NCBI RefSeq assembly: GCF_040436315.1
Contig: NZ_AP031572.1
Coordinates: 496,001-560,000, forward strand
Reading direction: 5' to 3'
Length of the DNA: 64,000 bases
DNA from: Synechocystis sp. LKSZ1
GTDB lineage: Bacteria; Cyanobacteriota; Cyanobacteriia; Cyanobacteriales; Microcystaceae
This document shows positions 26,212 through 33,883 of this stretch, in pieces (the stretch's first letter is position 1; each line of letters opens with the position of its first letter). The position numbers and the translations under genes were made by a program. The notes under the pieces were generated by a model, which was not told the DNA's origin, did not search any database, and was given only the letters and a program-made list of their open reading frames with translations.

Positions 26212-26877
26212 ATGATGGCACAGGATTCTAATCGGATAGTACGGCAAATTCCCCTCTGGGCCGGGATAGCGGGTGGCCTTCTTCTGCTGATCAATCGCCT
26301 AAGTACACCGGAATTGACGCCCTCCCAATCCCGCTCCGACGTGGTGGGGGTCATTTTGGCCGGGGTCTTGGCCTTGGTGTGGTTGATTTGGCAACAGATC
26401 CAACCCCGTTCACCGGAAGCGGTTACTCTGCTGGGACGAGAAGGCTTTGAACTAGAGGCATCATTACCAGAGGAATTGAAGACCGAGTTGGCCTGGGCCT
26501 CCCATCTCCTCCTGACCAATACCGTGACCCAGTCCCTCGTTGTGTACTATCAAGGCCGCGTTCTTCTGCGGCGGGGTATTTTAGGCGTTAACCCGCTGGT
26601 AAAGCCGGGCCCTATCCTAGAGCGGGTTCTCAAGACACAAAAACCTATCTATCTCGTTAGCCTGCCCCTCTATCCCGGTCGCGTCGAGTTTGATTACCTA
26701 CCAGAAAATACCCAAGGCCTAATCTGTCAACCCCTTGGCCCCGATGGTGCTTTGATCCTAGGAGCAAATGTTCCCCGCAGTTATACCCGACAGGATGAGA
26801 ATTGGATTGATGGCATTGCCCAAAAGCTGAGCTATAGCCTTGCCCGTCAGAGAGAGAAAGGTTCCGATGATCCTTGA
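26212..26877 (+). CDS. Cofactor assembly of complex C subunit B family (CCB2/CCB4-like)
   Basis: 221 residues. Two N-terminal membrane helices flank the conserved motif NRLSTPELTPSQSRSD, and a soluble domain with GILGVNPLVKPGPI follows. This matches the CCB2/CCB4 family, which helps attach haem c-i covalently to cytochrome b6 of the b6f complex. It starts ten bases after rpaB on the same strand and may be cotranscribed. Its 3' end overlaps the convergent DUF4126 gene by about 31 bases. A second ATG at 26215 is equally possible as start. Confidence 0.75.
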   Translation: MMAQDSNRIVRQIPLWAGIAGGLLLLINRLSTPELTPSQSRSDVVGVILAGVLALVWLIWQQIQPRSPEAVTLLGREGFELEASLPEELKTELAWASHLLLTNTVTQSLVVYYQGRVLLRRGILGVNPLVKPGPILERVLKTQKPIYLVSLPLYPGRVEFDYLPENTQGLICQPLGPDGALILGANVPRSYTRQDENWIDGIAQKLSYSLARQREKGSDDP

Positions 26878-27434
26878 CGACGACGCGACCATTGCCGCCA
26901 GGCGGTGGAACTCCGCACCGCTAGCCAGAGAAGGAGCATGGCAATTAGACCGCCATTTTTAGGAAATTTAATTGCAAACAGCACGAGAATGACGCAGAGC
27001 AAGTCCTCGATCAAGACCCACCAGAGAGGAATGCCCCGTAGACGAAAAAACCAGCCGACTTGAACCAGCTTAAGAACGAAGGCAAATAAGCCCCCTAAAC
27101 CGGCGGTAAACCAGATAGGCCACACGGCTAATTGTTCTACATGAAAGAGTTTAACGACCGTGACGGCCATCAAGCCCCCCACCAAGGGCGTCATCAACAG
27201 TTGGATGATCTGGAGTACTCGTTGGCCCAGTAATCGTTTAGAAGCAAACAGTTCAAAGAGCGACCAACTCATCAGAATCGCCACCAACACTTGGGGATTG
27301 ACCGCAGAGAGGAGAGGCACTTGAGACCAGAGCTCTCCCTGAAGCAAACCGATCAAAAGCAAAGGCAGGGCGCTTCGCATACTAGCGGCGGCAGAGGCCG
27401 ACAAAAGGGCAAGAATACCAATCAAAAACGTCAT
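26847..27434 (-). CDS. DUF4126-like membrane protein
   Basis: 195 residues with about five membrane helices. The N-terminal helix with SASAAASMRSALPLLLIGLL resembles the GLRAxLPLLVLGL pattern of DUF4126, a family of integral membrane proteins of unknown role, sometimes linked to lipid or photosynthetic functions only by co-occurrence. The C-terminus is short, basic and cytoplasmic (WRQWSRRRQG). The gene is divergent from the ABC exporter operon and overlaps the tail of the CCB gene on the other strand. Confidence 0.65.
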   Translation of the reverse strand: MTFLIGILALLSASAAASMRSALPLLLIGLLQGELWSQVPLLSAVNPQVLVAILMSWSLFELFASKRLLGQRVLQIIQLLMTPLVGGLMAVTVVKLFHVEQLAVWPIWFTAGLGGLFAFVLKLVQVGWFFRLRGIPLWWVLIEDLLCVILVLFAIKFPKNGGLIAMLLLWLAVRSSTAWRQWSRRRQGSSEPFSL

Positions 27435-27630
27435 ACAGGATGGTACCCAGTACAGCTAAGCAAGCCTTCTCGGGCAGCGGGTTTACGGTAGAGTATAAAA
27501 CTTGCGTCCGAAGGGAATAGGGGAAGAGGCGACTTCCTAGACTGTCCGCAGGGCCAGATTCCAATCTGTGCTATCTTAAGGCTCAGATAACGTAACGAAT
27601 TGTATCAAAATAGTTTAAATCCAAAACCTT

Positions 27631-28653
27631 ATGGGGTTTGCGGTTCTCGTTGAACATCTTCAAAAAAACTACGGCGCCGTGGCAGCGGTTAAGGATATTT
27701 CCTTCGCGGTCAAACCCGGAGAAATCTTTGGCCTTTTAGGCCCCAATGGTGCCGGCAAAACCACCACTATCCGCTGTCTCTGCACCCTGGCTAAGCCCGA
27801 CGGCGGCAAACTGGAAATTAATGGGGTCTCGGTTATTGACCAGCCCAAGCTAGCCCGCAACTACCTCGGCTATGTGGCCCAGGAAGTGGCCCTCGACAAA
27901 ATTTTAACGGGCAGAGAATTGTTGCAATTGCAAGCGGCCCTCTACCATTTGCCGACGGCCAGGGCCAATCAGAGAATTGAGGCCCTGTTAGCGGCCCTGG
28001 GCCTAACGGATTACGCCGACCAAAAAACCGGCACCTACTCCGGCGGCATTCGCAAGCGTCTCGATTTAGCGGCTGGCCTTCTGCACCAACCGGCGGTGCT
28101 GATCCTGGATGAACCCTCGGTGGGTCTCGACATTGAAAGCCGTTTGATCCTGTGGGAGTTTCTCCGGCAGTTGCGCGGGGCGGGAACGACGGTGTTACTG
28201 ACTAGTCATTACCTCGAAGAAATTGATGCCCTTGCTGACCGCCTGGCCATTATTGACCAGGGCCAAGTGATTGCAACGGGGTCTCCCTCGGAGCTCAAAG
28301 ACCGGGTCGGCGGGGATCGGGTGACCCTCAAAATTCGTGAATTCGCCAATCCCCTAGAAGCGGAGCGGGCGAAGGCCCTCCTCGCTCCTCTCCCCTTTGT
28401 GGAGGAAATTATTATTAACAGTACCCAGGGCCATTCCCTCAACTTAGTCGTGGCGGCCCAAAGTAATGCCTTAAGCCAGATTGAACAGGTCTTGCAAGCC
28501 CACGGCCTGCCCATCTTTAGCCTGGCCCAGTCCCGTCCTAGCCTGGATGATGTCTACCTCGCTGCCACCGGCCAGACTCTCCTGGATGCGGAACTCGCGG
28601 CGGCCAGTCGGCGGGATCTCAAGGCCGAGAAAAAACAGGCCATGCAGGCCTAA
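27631..28653 (+). CDS. ABC-2 type exporter, ATPase subunit (DrrA-like)
   Basis: 340 residues. Walker A GPNGAGKTTTIRCL, signature YSGGIRKRLDLAAGLL, Walker B LILDEPSVGLD and H-loop SHYLEEIDAL place it with DrrA/CcmA-type exporters. The C-terminal 100 residues (FVEEIIINSTQ, LAQSRPSLDDVYLAATG) are the usual extension of this family. The partner permease gene follows by 29 bases. Substrates of such pairs include lipids, polyketides and glycans; nothing here names one. Confidence 0.9.
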   Translation: MGFAVLVEHLQKNYGAVAAVKDISFAVKPGEIFGLLGPNGAGKTTTIRCLCTLAKPDGGKLEINGVSVIDQPKLARNYLGYVAQEVALDKILTGRELLQLQAALYHLPTARANQRIEALLAALGLTDYADQKTGTYSGGIRKRLDLAAGLLHQPAVLILDEPSVGLDIESRLILWEFLRQLRGAGTTVLLTSHYLEEIDALADRLAIIDQGQVIATGSPSELKDRVGGDRVTLKIREFANPLEAERAKALLAPLPFVEEIIINSTQGHSLNLVVAAQSNALSQIEQVLQAHGLPIFSLAQSRPSLDDVYLAATGQTLLDAELAAASRRDLKAEKKQAMQA

Positions 28654-28682
28654 ACACCGACTGTTCTTAGAGTGACGTGACT

Positions 28683-29558
28683 ATGAATCCCAGCACCACC
28701 CCCTCCAATCCCTTTGCCCCCGTGACGGCCCCCGAGCCATCCCTCAGTGCCTGGGCCGCCTTAACTCAGGAAACTCTGGCCCTGACCCGGCGCCTCTTTA
28801 TCCAACTCCAACGTCGTCCCTCGACCCTGTTAGCAGGGGTGATCCAACCCTTCATGTGGCTGGTTCTCTTTGGAGCCCTTTTTCTCCATGCCCCTCAAGG
28901 CCTCTTTGGCAACGACCTAAACTACGCCCAGTTCCTGGCGCCGGGGATTCTCGTTTTCACGGCCTTTTCCGGGGCATTGAATGCGGGCCTGCCCGTGATG
29001 TTTGACCGGGAGTTTGGCTTTTTAAATCGTCTGCTGGTGGCCCCCCTCGTCTCCCGCTATTCCATCGTGCTGGCCTCGACTATCTATATTGTCAGTTTAA
29101 GCCTCATCCAGTCAGCCGTGATTGTGCTGGCCAGTGCGGCCCTGGGAGCCGGATTTCCAAGCGGAGTAGGCCTAGCGGCTATTACTTTCATCATTTTGTT
29201 AATTGTGTTGGGGGTCACGGCCCTGAGCCTGGGTCTGGCCTTTGCTCTGCCAGGGCATATTGAACTGATCGCCGTCATTTTTGTGACCAACCTCCCCCTC
29301 CTTTTTGCTAGCACGGCCCTGGCCCCCCTCTCTTTTATGGCAGATTGGTTGCAGGTCGTGGCCTGTCTCAACCCTCTGACCTACGCCATCGAGCCCATTC
29401 GTTACCTCTACCTCCACAACGATTGGAGTTTTAGCAGTACAGTACTCCAAACACCCTGGTGGCCCCTCTCCTTTAGCCAAGTCCTGGCGGTGCTAGTCCT
29501 CTTCGATGGGTTAGCATTGTTATTAATTCAGCCCCTCTTACGTCGTCGTTTTCTGTAA
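28683..29558 (+). CDS. ABC-2 type exporter, permease subunit (DrrB-like)
   Basis: 291 residues from the ATG at 28683; a GTG at 28677 is a weaker alternative. Six membrane helices fit the ABC2_membrane family, with the conserved FNRLLVAP-like loop (here GFLNRLLVAPLVSRYS) and a helix ending in NPLTYAIEPIRYL, which is diagnostic for permeases of this type. It works as a dimer with the ATPase encoded immediately upstream to move a hydrophobic substrate out of the cytoplasm. Confidence 0.9.
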   Translation: MNPSTTPSNPFAPVTAPEPSLSAWAALTQETLALTRRLFIQLQRRPSTLLAGVIQPFMWLVLFGALFLHAPQGLFGNDLNYAQFLAPGILVFTAFSGALNAGLPVMFDREFGFLNRLLVAPLVSRYSIVLASTIYIVSLSLIQSAVIVLASAALGAGFPSGVGLAAITFIILLIVLGVTALSLGLAFALPGHIELIAVIFVTNLPLLFASTALAPLSFMADWLQVVACLNPLTYAIEPIRYLYLHNDWSFSSTVLQTPWWPLSFSQVLAVLVLFDGLALLLIQPLLRRRFL

Positions 29559-29575
29559 AGGAGGTCACGATTCCC

Positions 29576-29932
29576 ATGCCTTGCCCCAGTCCTGCACGCT
29601 TAACACTTCTGGCGGGGAGCTTGGTGAGCCTATTTCTGATGAGTGCTCAACCGACCCCAGCCCAAACGCACAACTCCACCACCAATGACGGCTTTCAGTC
29701 CAACGAACAAAATGTGAATGGCTTCGGCACCAGTGGCTTTGATCCCCTTTCCCTGATCCACAACGCCAACTTTAGTCGTAGTCGTAATAGCAGTGATTTT
29801 GCCGACGACACCAACCAAAATCTGAATAAGGCAGCCCAGGAATTTAAGCGTCAGCAACAACAGCAATTACAACAGTTGTCGGCTCCCTCAGCGGTTCCGG
29901 TAACCAATTCCCCTGCGTCCAATACTCCCTAA
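29576..29932 (+). CDS. Small secreted protein, Asn/Gln-rich
   Basis: 118 residues with a signal peptide (hydrophobic LTLLAGSLVSLFLMSA, likely cleavage after PTPAQ). The mature part is rich in Asn, Ser and Gln and ends with QQQQQLQQL and a Pro/Ser tail, so it is probably disordered or a surface adaptor. A strong ribosome site GGAGG (29560-29564) sits 11 bases before the ATG. It lies 17 bases after the exporter permease and ten before the DUF4340 gene, so it belongs to the same transcription unit. No family recognised. Confidence 0.7.
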   Translation: MPCPSPARLTLLAGSLVSLFLMSAQPTPAQTHNSTTNDGFQSNEQNVNGFGTSGFDPLSLIHNANFSRSRNSSDFADDTNQNLNKAAQEFKRQQQQQLQQLSAPSAVPVTNSPASNTP

Positions 29933-29942
29933 AACGGACGCT

Positions 29943-30530
29943 GTGAAGCTGAAATCGACGACCCTGATTCTCCTTGGCTTGGCCCTCATTCTGGCCGGTG
30001 GGGTCTTTTGGTTCGAACACCAGCAAAGCCAGACCCCTGACCTAGAACAACCCCGTCGGCCGAAGCATTTTTCCTTTCCGCCCAATCAAGTCCAGGCCCT
30101 GAGCATCACCCAACCCACGGGAGAACTCCAGCTCTATCGTAGCGGGGATAACCCCCAGGTCTGGGTAATGGATCAACCGAATCCCGTCGCTGTAAGTCCA
30201 GCGGCCATCGAATTTTTGCTAAATCTCTTGCTGGAAAGTCAGAGTGTCCGTGATTTTGAGGTGGCGACACCCCAATTGGCCGAGTACGGCCTGGCCAATC
30301 CCCAGGAAAAGTTAGTGATTCAGTTGGTGGATGGCAAAACCCATCGCCTCCTGCTGGGCAATCCTGATTTCAAAGGGGATGCTCTCTATGCTTTGATTGA
30401 CCCTGTAACTCCCACTCCGGAAAACGTTCCCGTTTATCTAGTGTCCCGGAGTTTGCAGGAAATGATGCGACGCTCCCCCCAGGATTGGCAAAAAACTGAG
30501 TCGTCGTCTTCCCCCAGTCCCCTTCCCTAA
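29943..30530 (+). CDS. DUF4340 membrane-anchored protein
   Basis: 195 residues from a GTG start. An N-terminal helix (about 7-23) anchors a periplasmic domain with VQALSITQPTGELQL, WVMDQPNPVAVSPAAIEFLLNLL, the DFEVATPQLAEYGLANP motif and LLLGNPDF, all typical of DUF4340. In other bacteria this domain occurs beside or within Gld-type ABC transporter complexes. Its position right behind an ABC-2 ATPase and permease suggests it is an accessory subunit of that exporter. Confidence 0.75.
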   Translation: MKLKSTTLILLGLALILAGGVFWFEHQQSQTPDLEQPRRPKHFSFPPNQVQALSITQPTGELQLYRSGDNPQVWVMDQPNPVAVSPAAIEFLLNLLLESQSVRDFEVATPQLAEYGLANPQEKLVIQLVDGKTHRLLLGNPDFKGDALYALIDPVTPTPENVPVYLVSRSLQEMMRRSPQDWQKTESSSSPSPLP

Positions 30531-30536
30531 TTGCCG

Positions 30537-30806
30537 ATGTTAACTGCTCCCTCGACTGACCTTACCCCCCTGGCCCTGGCCCAAGCCCTGGCCGACCAAC
30601 TGGCCATTGCGCCCCAGGATTGGCATCGTCTCAAAGCTAATCGTAAGGCCCAAGCCAGCCAAGACCTAGCGGTAGCCCTAGTGTACTTGCTCAAGGATAA
30701 TCCCCAAGAGGCCCTGGCCCATATTCAGCAGGCGGCGGGCTGGCTAGACCGCTCCATTAGTGCCCCGCCCTGTCCCAGCCACGGTACTCAATCTCCGGCA
30801 TCATGA
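30537..30806 (+). CDS. Small helical protein of unknown function
   Basis: 89 residues from the ATG at 30537 (a TTG at 30531 directly follows the previous stop). The sequence is mostly helical with ALAQALADQLAIAPQDWHRLKANRKAQ (visible in two overlapping blocks) and ALVYLLKDNPQEALAHIQQA, similar in kind to small cyanobacterial conserved proteins. Its stop overlaps the plsC start by four bases (ATGA), so it is translationally coupled with plsC. Function unknown. Confidence 0.7.
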   Translation: MLTAPSTDLTPLALAQALADQLAIAPQDWHRLKANRKAQASQDLAVALVYLLKDNPQEALAHIQQAAGWLDRSISAPPCPSHGTQSPAS

Positions 30807-31459
30807 GTTCCAGTACCCCTCAATATCGTTCCCGTGAACCTTGGCCGAGTTTGGCCCTCTACCGCGGCCTGAAATGGTCTTTGGTCAAACCGCTCCTAAC
30901 AGGCTATTTTCATGGTCGAGTCTACGGCCAAGAGCACGTCCCCCAGAAGGGCCCAGCCATTGTGGTCAGTAACCACGGCACCTACTTCGATCCCCCCTTC
31001 CTTTCCTGTGCCATGGGCCGGCCGGTGGCTTTTATGGCCAAGGAAGAACTGTTTGAAATTCCCCTCCTCAGCCAGGCCATTCGTCTTTATGGGGCCTATC
31101 CCGTTAAACGGGGTTCGGGGGACCGGGGGGCCATTCGAGCGGCCCTAACCGCCCTGCAAGCGGGATGGTTAGTCGGGGTTTTCCTAGAAGGTACCCGCAC
31201 TACCGATGGCCGGATTCGTGAGCCTAAACTAGGCGCGGCAATGATTGCTGCCAAGGCCAAGGTTCCTCTGATTCCCGTGGCCTTGGCCGGCGTTGAACAT
31301 ATTTTCGATCCGCAATCTCGTTTTCCCCGAGCGGTTCCCCTCACCATTCGCATTGGCCCTGCCATTTCTGCCCCCACTTCTTCCCGGCGGGAAGCGCTAG
31401 AAGGGACGACCACCGAGTGTCAAAACCAGATCAATGCCCTGCTTGATCTAGGCCGTTAG
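30803..31459 (+). CDS. plsC: 1-acyl-sn-glycerol-3-phosphate acyltransferase
   Basis: 218 residues. The acyltransferase block I HX4D is at H58-D63 (NHGTYFDPP). Later blocks are visible as FMAKEELFEIPLL, YPVKRGSGDRGA, VFLEGTRT and VPLIPVALAG. The enzyme acylates lysophosphatidic acid to phosphatidic acid at the membrane, for synthesis of galactolipids, SQDG and PG. Length is usual for the cyanobacterial enzyme. It ends an apparent operon that begins with the exporter genes; a hairpin with a T-tract follows about 100 bases later. Confidence 0.9.
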   Translation: MSSSTPQYRSREPWPSLALYRGLKWSLVKPLLTGYFHGRVYGQEHVPQKGPAIVVSNHGTYFDPPFLSCAMGRPVAFMAKEELFEIPLLSQAIRLYGAYPVKRGSGDRGAIRAALTALQAGWLVGVFLEGTRTTDGRIREPKLGAAMIAAKAKVPLIPVALAGVEHIFDPQSRFPRAVPLTIRIGPAISAPTSSRREALEGTTTECQNQINALLDLGR

Positions 31460-31510
31460 AACGTTTTAGGCCAGGAAATCCCGATTGTTTGATAAACTGG
31501 GGGATACGGG

Positions 31511-31577
31511 GACAGTCCTAGGGCTGTCTCTCCCAATCTTGGACTATTTCCAGAAGTGGGTTCGGCCCGCTTTTTTT
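31511..31577 (+). promoter_or_regulatory. Two-hairpin leader ahead of rimP, second hairpin terminator-like
   Basis: GACAG (31511-31515) pairs with CTGTC (31524-31528) with further CC/GG pairing inside. Next, GTGGGT (31556-31561) pairs with GCCCGC (31565-31570), using two G-T pairs, around a three-base loop, followed by seven T (31571-31577). This is a Rho-independent terminator directly before the rimP start at 31591. It may end the plsC operon or act as an attenuator of the rimP-nusA-infB operon; terminator-containing rimP leaders are known in other bacteria. Confidence 0.55.
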
Positions 31578-31590
31578 ATTGCCCATTGCG

Positions 31591-32046
31591 ATGACGCACC
31601 CCCTCATTCCTCAAGTTCTTGAGTTAGCGACGCCCATTGCCACAGCCTTGGGATTAGAAGTAGTTGATGCGGTTTTTCAAACCAACAAACGGCCCCCCGT
31701 CCTGCGCGTGGATATCCGCCATCCGGGTCAAGATACCAGCTTAGACGACTGTGAAAAAATGAGCCGGGAATTAGATGCCCAGCTAGAAGCCACAGCCCTG
31801 ATCCCCAGTGCTTACGTCTTAGAAGTCTCTAGTCCAGGGATTTCCCGCAAGCTGATATCTGACCGTGATTTCTTAGCGTTTAAAGGCTTTGCGGTGGTGG
31901 TGACAACCCTTGAACCCTTTGAGGGCCAGCACCAGTGGCAGGGCCGTTTACAAGGGCGTGATGACAATCAAGTTTACTTAAATTTGAAAGGGCGCGTACT
32001 GGCAATTCCCCGTAGCCTTGTCACGATCGTCCAGCTAGAGGGCTAA
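31591..32046 (+). CDS. rimP: Ribosome maturation factor RimP
   Basis: 151 residues from the ATG at 31591 (a TTG at 31579 sits in the terminator T-tract region and is unlikely). Family motifs are clear: LGLEVVDAVF, VLRVDIRHP, SLDDCEKMSRELDAQLE and YVLEVSSPGISRKL. RimP assists maturation of the 30S subunit. As in most bacteria it precedes nusA and infB. Confidence 0.93.
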   Translation: MTHPLIPQVLELATPIATALGLEVVDAVFQTNKRPPVLRVDIRHPGQDTSLDDCEKMSRELDAQLEATALIPSAYVLEVSSPGISRKLISDRDFLAFKGFAVVVTTLEPFEGQHQWQGRLQGRDDNQVYLNLKGRVLAIPRSLVTIVQLEG

Positions 32047-32125
32047 CTGTATTATTCCGCTCTGGGGTTCTGGTCCCTGAGAGGCCGCCCCTTATCTAAT
32101 TATTTTATTATAGGAGATTGATTGC

Positions 32126-33400
32126 ATGTCCCTTGTGAGTTTGCCGGGTTTAAAAAATATGATCGAGGAAATTAGCCAACGGCATAATCTGCCTCGCTCT
32201 GCCGTCCAGGAGGCCCTGCGCGAGGCCCTGTTAAAGGGCTATGAACGCTACCGTCGTTCCCTGAGCCTCGGCCAGCAATTTCCAGAGGAATATTTTGATA
32301 ATTTTGAGGTGGAATTAGACACGGAAGAAGAAGGATTCCGAGTGCTGTCTACCAAGCGCATTGTCGAAACCGTGGACAACAGCGACCATAATATCTCTCT
32401 GAAGGAAGTGCAAGAGGTGGCCGCAGAGGCGGAACTTGGGGATGAAGTCGTGCTAGATGTGACCCCCGAGCAGAAGGATTTTGGCCGCATGGCCGCGATC
32501 CAAACCAAGCAGGTATTGTTGCAAAAGTTGCGGGATCAACAGCGAAAAATTATTCAGGAGGAATTTCAAGACCTGGAGGGAACCGTCCTTAATGCTCGTG
32601 TTCTTCGTTTTGAGCGGCAATCGGCGATCATGGCTGTCCAGAGTAGCTTTGGCCAACCGGAGGTCGAAGCGGAACTGACTAAACGGGAGCAATTGCCCAA
32701 CGATAACTACCGGGCCAATGCCACCTTTAAGGTCTATCTCAAAAAAGTGCGGGAAGGCTCCCACCGTGGCCCTCAACTGCTGGTATCCCGGGCGGCCGCA
32801 GGCCTGGTTGTCGAACTCTTTACGGTGGAAGTACCGGAAATTGAAGAGGAAATTGTGCGGATAGTGGCCGTTTCTCGGGAAGCCAATCCCCCCTCACGCT
32901 ACGTTGGCCCGCGCACCAAAATTGCCGTCGATACCCTAGAGCGGGATGTGGATCCGGTTGGGGCCTGTATTGGGGCTCGGGGCTCCCGCATTCAAGCCGT
33001 TGTCAATGAACTACGGGGGGAAAAAATTGACGTGATTCGCTGGTCTCCCGACCCCGCTACTTACATTGCCAATGCTCTCAGTCCGGCACGGGTGGATCAG
33101 GTTTATCTGATCAATGCAGAGGAACGCCATGCCCTGGTGATTGTGGCGGAGGATCAGTTAAGTTTAGCCATTGGTAAAGAGGGCCAGAACGTTCGCCTAG
33201 CTGCCCGTCTGACGGGTTGGCGCATTGACATCAAAGACCCTGCCACCTACGAACGGGATAAAGAGGCCATTGAGCAGGCGGCCCAAGCGGCCCGGGCCTC
33301 GATGTTAGAGGATGAATCGAAGGAGTTGGTCGAAGCATCCGACCCCCTGGTTGAACTGGGGGAATATCCGGTTGAGCTGGCCGACGAAGAACTTGCCTAG
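32126..33400 (+). CDS. nusA: Transcription termination/antitermination factor NusA
   Basis: 424 residues. The N-terminal RNA-polymerase-binding domain (1-130) is followed by an S1 domain (about 135-210) and KH1/KH2 with the motifs VGACIGARGSRIQAVVNELRGE (split here across the GARGSR core) and SLAIGKEGQNVRLAARLTGW. The acidic C-terminal repeats of E. coli NusA are missing, as in other cyanobacteria; the short tail is acidic. A good ribosome site (AGGAG) precedes the ATG. Product controls pausing, termination and rRNA antitermination. Confidence 0.97.
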   Translation: MSLVSLPGLKNMIEEISQRHNLPRSAVQEALREALLKGYERYRRSLSLGQQFPEEYFDNFEVELDTEEEGFRVLSTKRIVETVDNSDHNISLKEVQEVAAEAELGDEVVLDVTPEQKDFGRMAAIQTKQVLLQKLRDQQRKIIQEEFQDLEGTVLNARVLRFERQSAIMAVQSSFGQPEVEAELTKREQLPNDNYRANATFKVYLKKVREGSHRGPQLLVSRAAAGLVVELFTVEVPEIEEEIVRIVAVSREANPPSRYVGPRTKIAVDTLERDVDPVGACIGARGSRIQAVVNELRGEKIDVIRWSPDPATYIANALSPARVDQVYLINAEERHALVIVAEDQLSLAIGKEGQNVRLAARLTGWRIDIKDPATYERDKEAIEQAAQAARASMLEDESKELVEASDPLVELGEYPVELADEELA

Positions 33401-33419
33401 TTGGCCGCTGCCACTATCC

Positions 33420-33668
33420 ATGCGTCCTAACTACCGCCGCTGTTTAAGTTGTCGTAAAATCGCCCCCAAAGCTGATTTTTGGCGAATTGTCCGAGTCTAT
33501 CCATCTCGACAGGTACAATTAGATGAAGGCATGGGGCGCTCGGCCTATCTTTGTCCCCAGGCTAGTTGTCTTCAGACAGCACGCCAAAAAAATCGTCTGG
33601 GGCGAGCCTTGCGGGCTACTATCCCGGAGGGCCTTTACGACGAACTCTGGCAACGACTCCTTTCCTAA
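33420..33668 (+). CDS. ylxR: YlxR family RNA-binding protein (DUF448)
   Basis: 82 residues from the ATG at 33420; the frame is open far upstream inside nusA, but the family start is MRPNYRRCLSCRK. The motifs RRCLSCRKIAP and GRSAYLCPQ are characteristic of YlxR, a small nucleoid or RNA-binding protein normally encoded between nusA and infB, exactly as here. It starts 19 bases after the nusA stop. Confidence 0.9.
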   Translation: MRPNYRRCLSCRKIAPKADFWRIVRVYPSRQVQLDEGMGRSAYLCPQASCLQTARQKNRLGRALRATIPEGLYDELWQRLLS

Positions 33669-33883
33669 CCCTTTCCACTTCCCCAGGGATTCGCCTTGCC
33701 TTAGCCCTTTACCAAAATCAACCCATTTATCGTTAGCATAGGAGAAATACTAGTAGTCTAGACTTTACTGTGACTCAGCCTATTACCGCCATCAGCTTAC
33801 ACCGCCTACCCAGGCCCCAAGCTCATGTTTTATCACCAATCGCTTACCAATCCGTCATGAATAATTAGTTAGGGGGATAGTGG

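Noticed and set aside
33523-33741. 72-residue frame overlapping ylxR
   Set aside because: The ylxR frame carries the family motifs; this one is a shifted reading of the same bases.
33669-33883. A missing ylxQ (L7Ae-like) gene between ylxR and infB
   Set aside because: All frames in this gap are short or interrupted, and no ribosomal L7Ae motif is seen.
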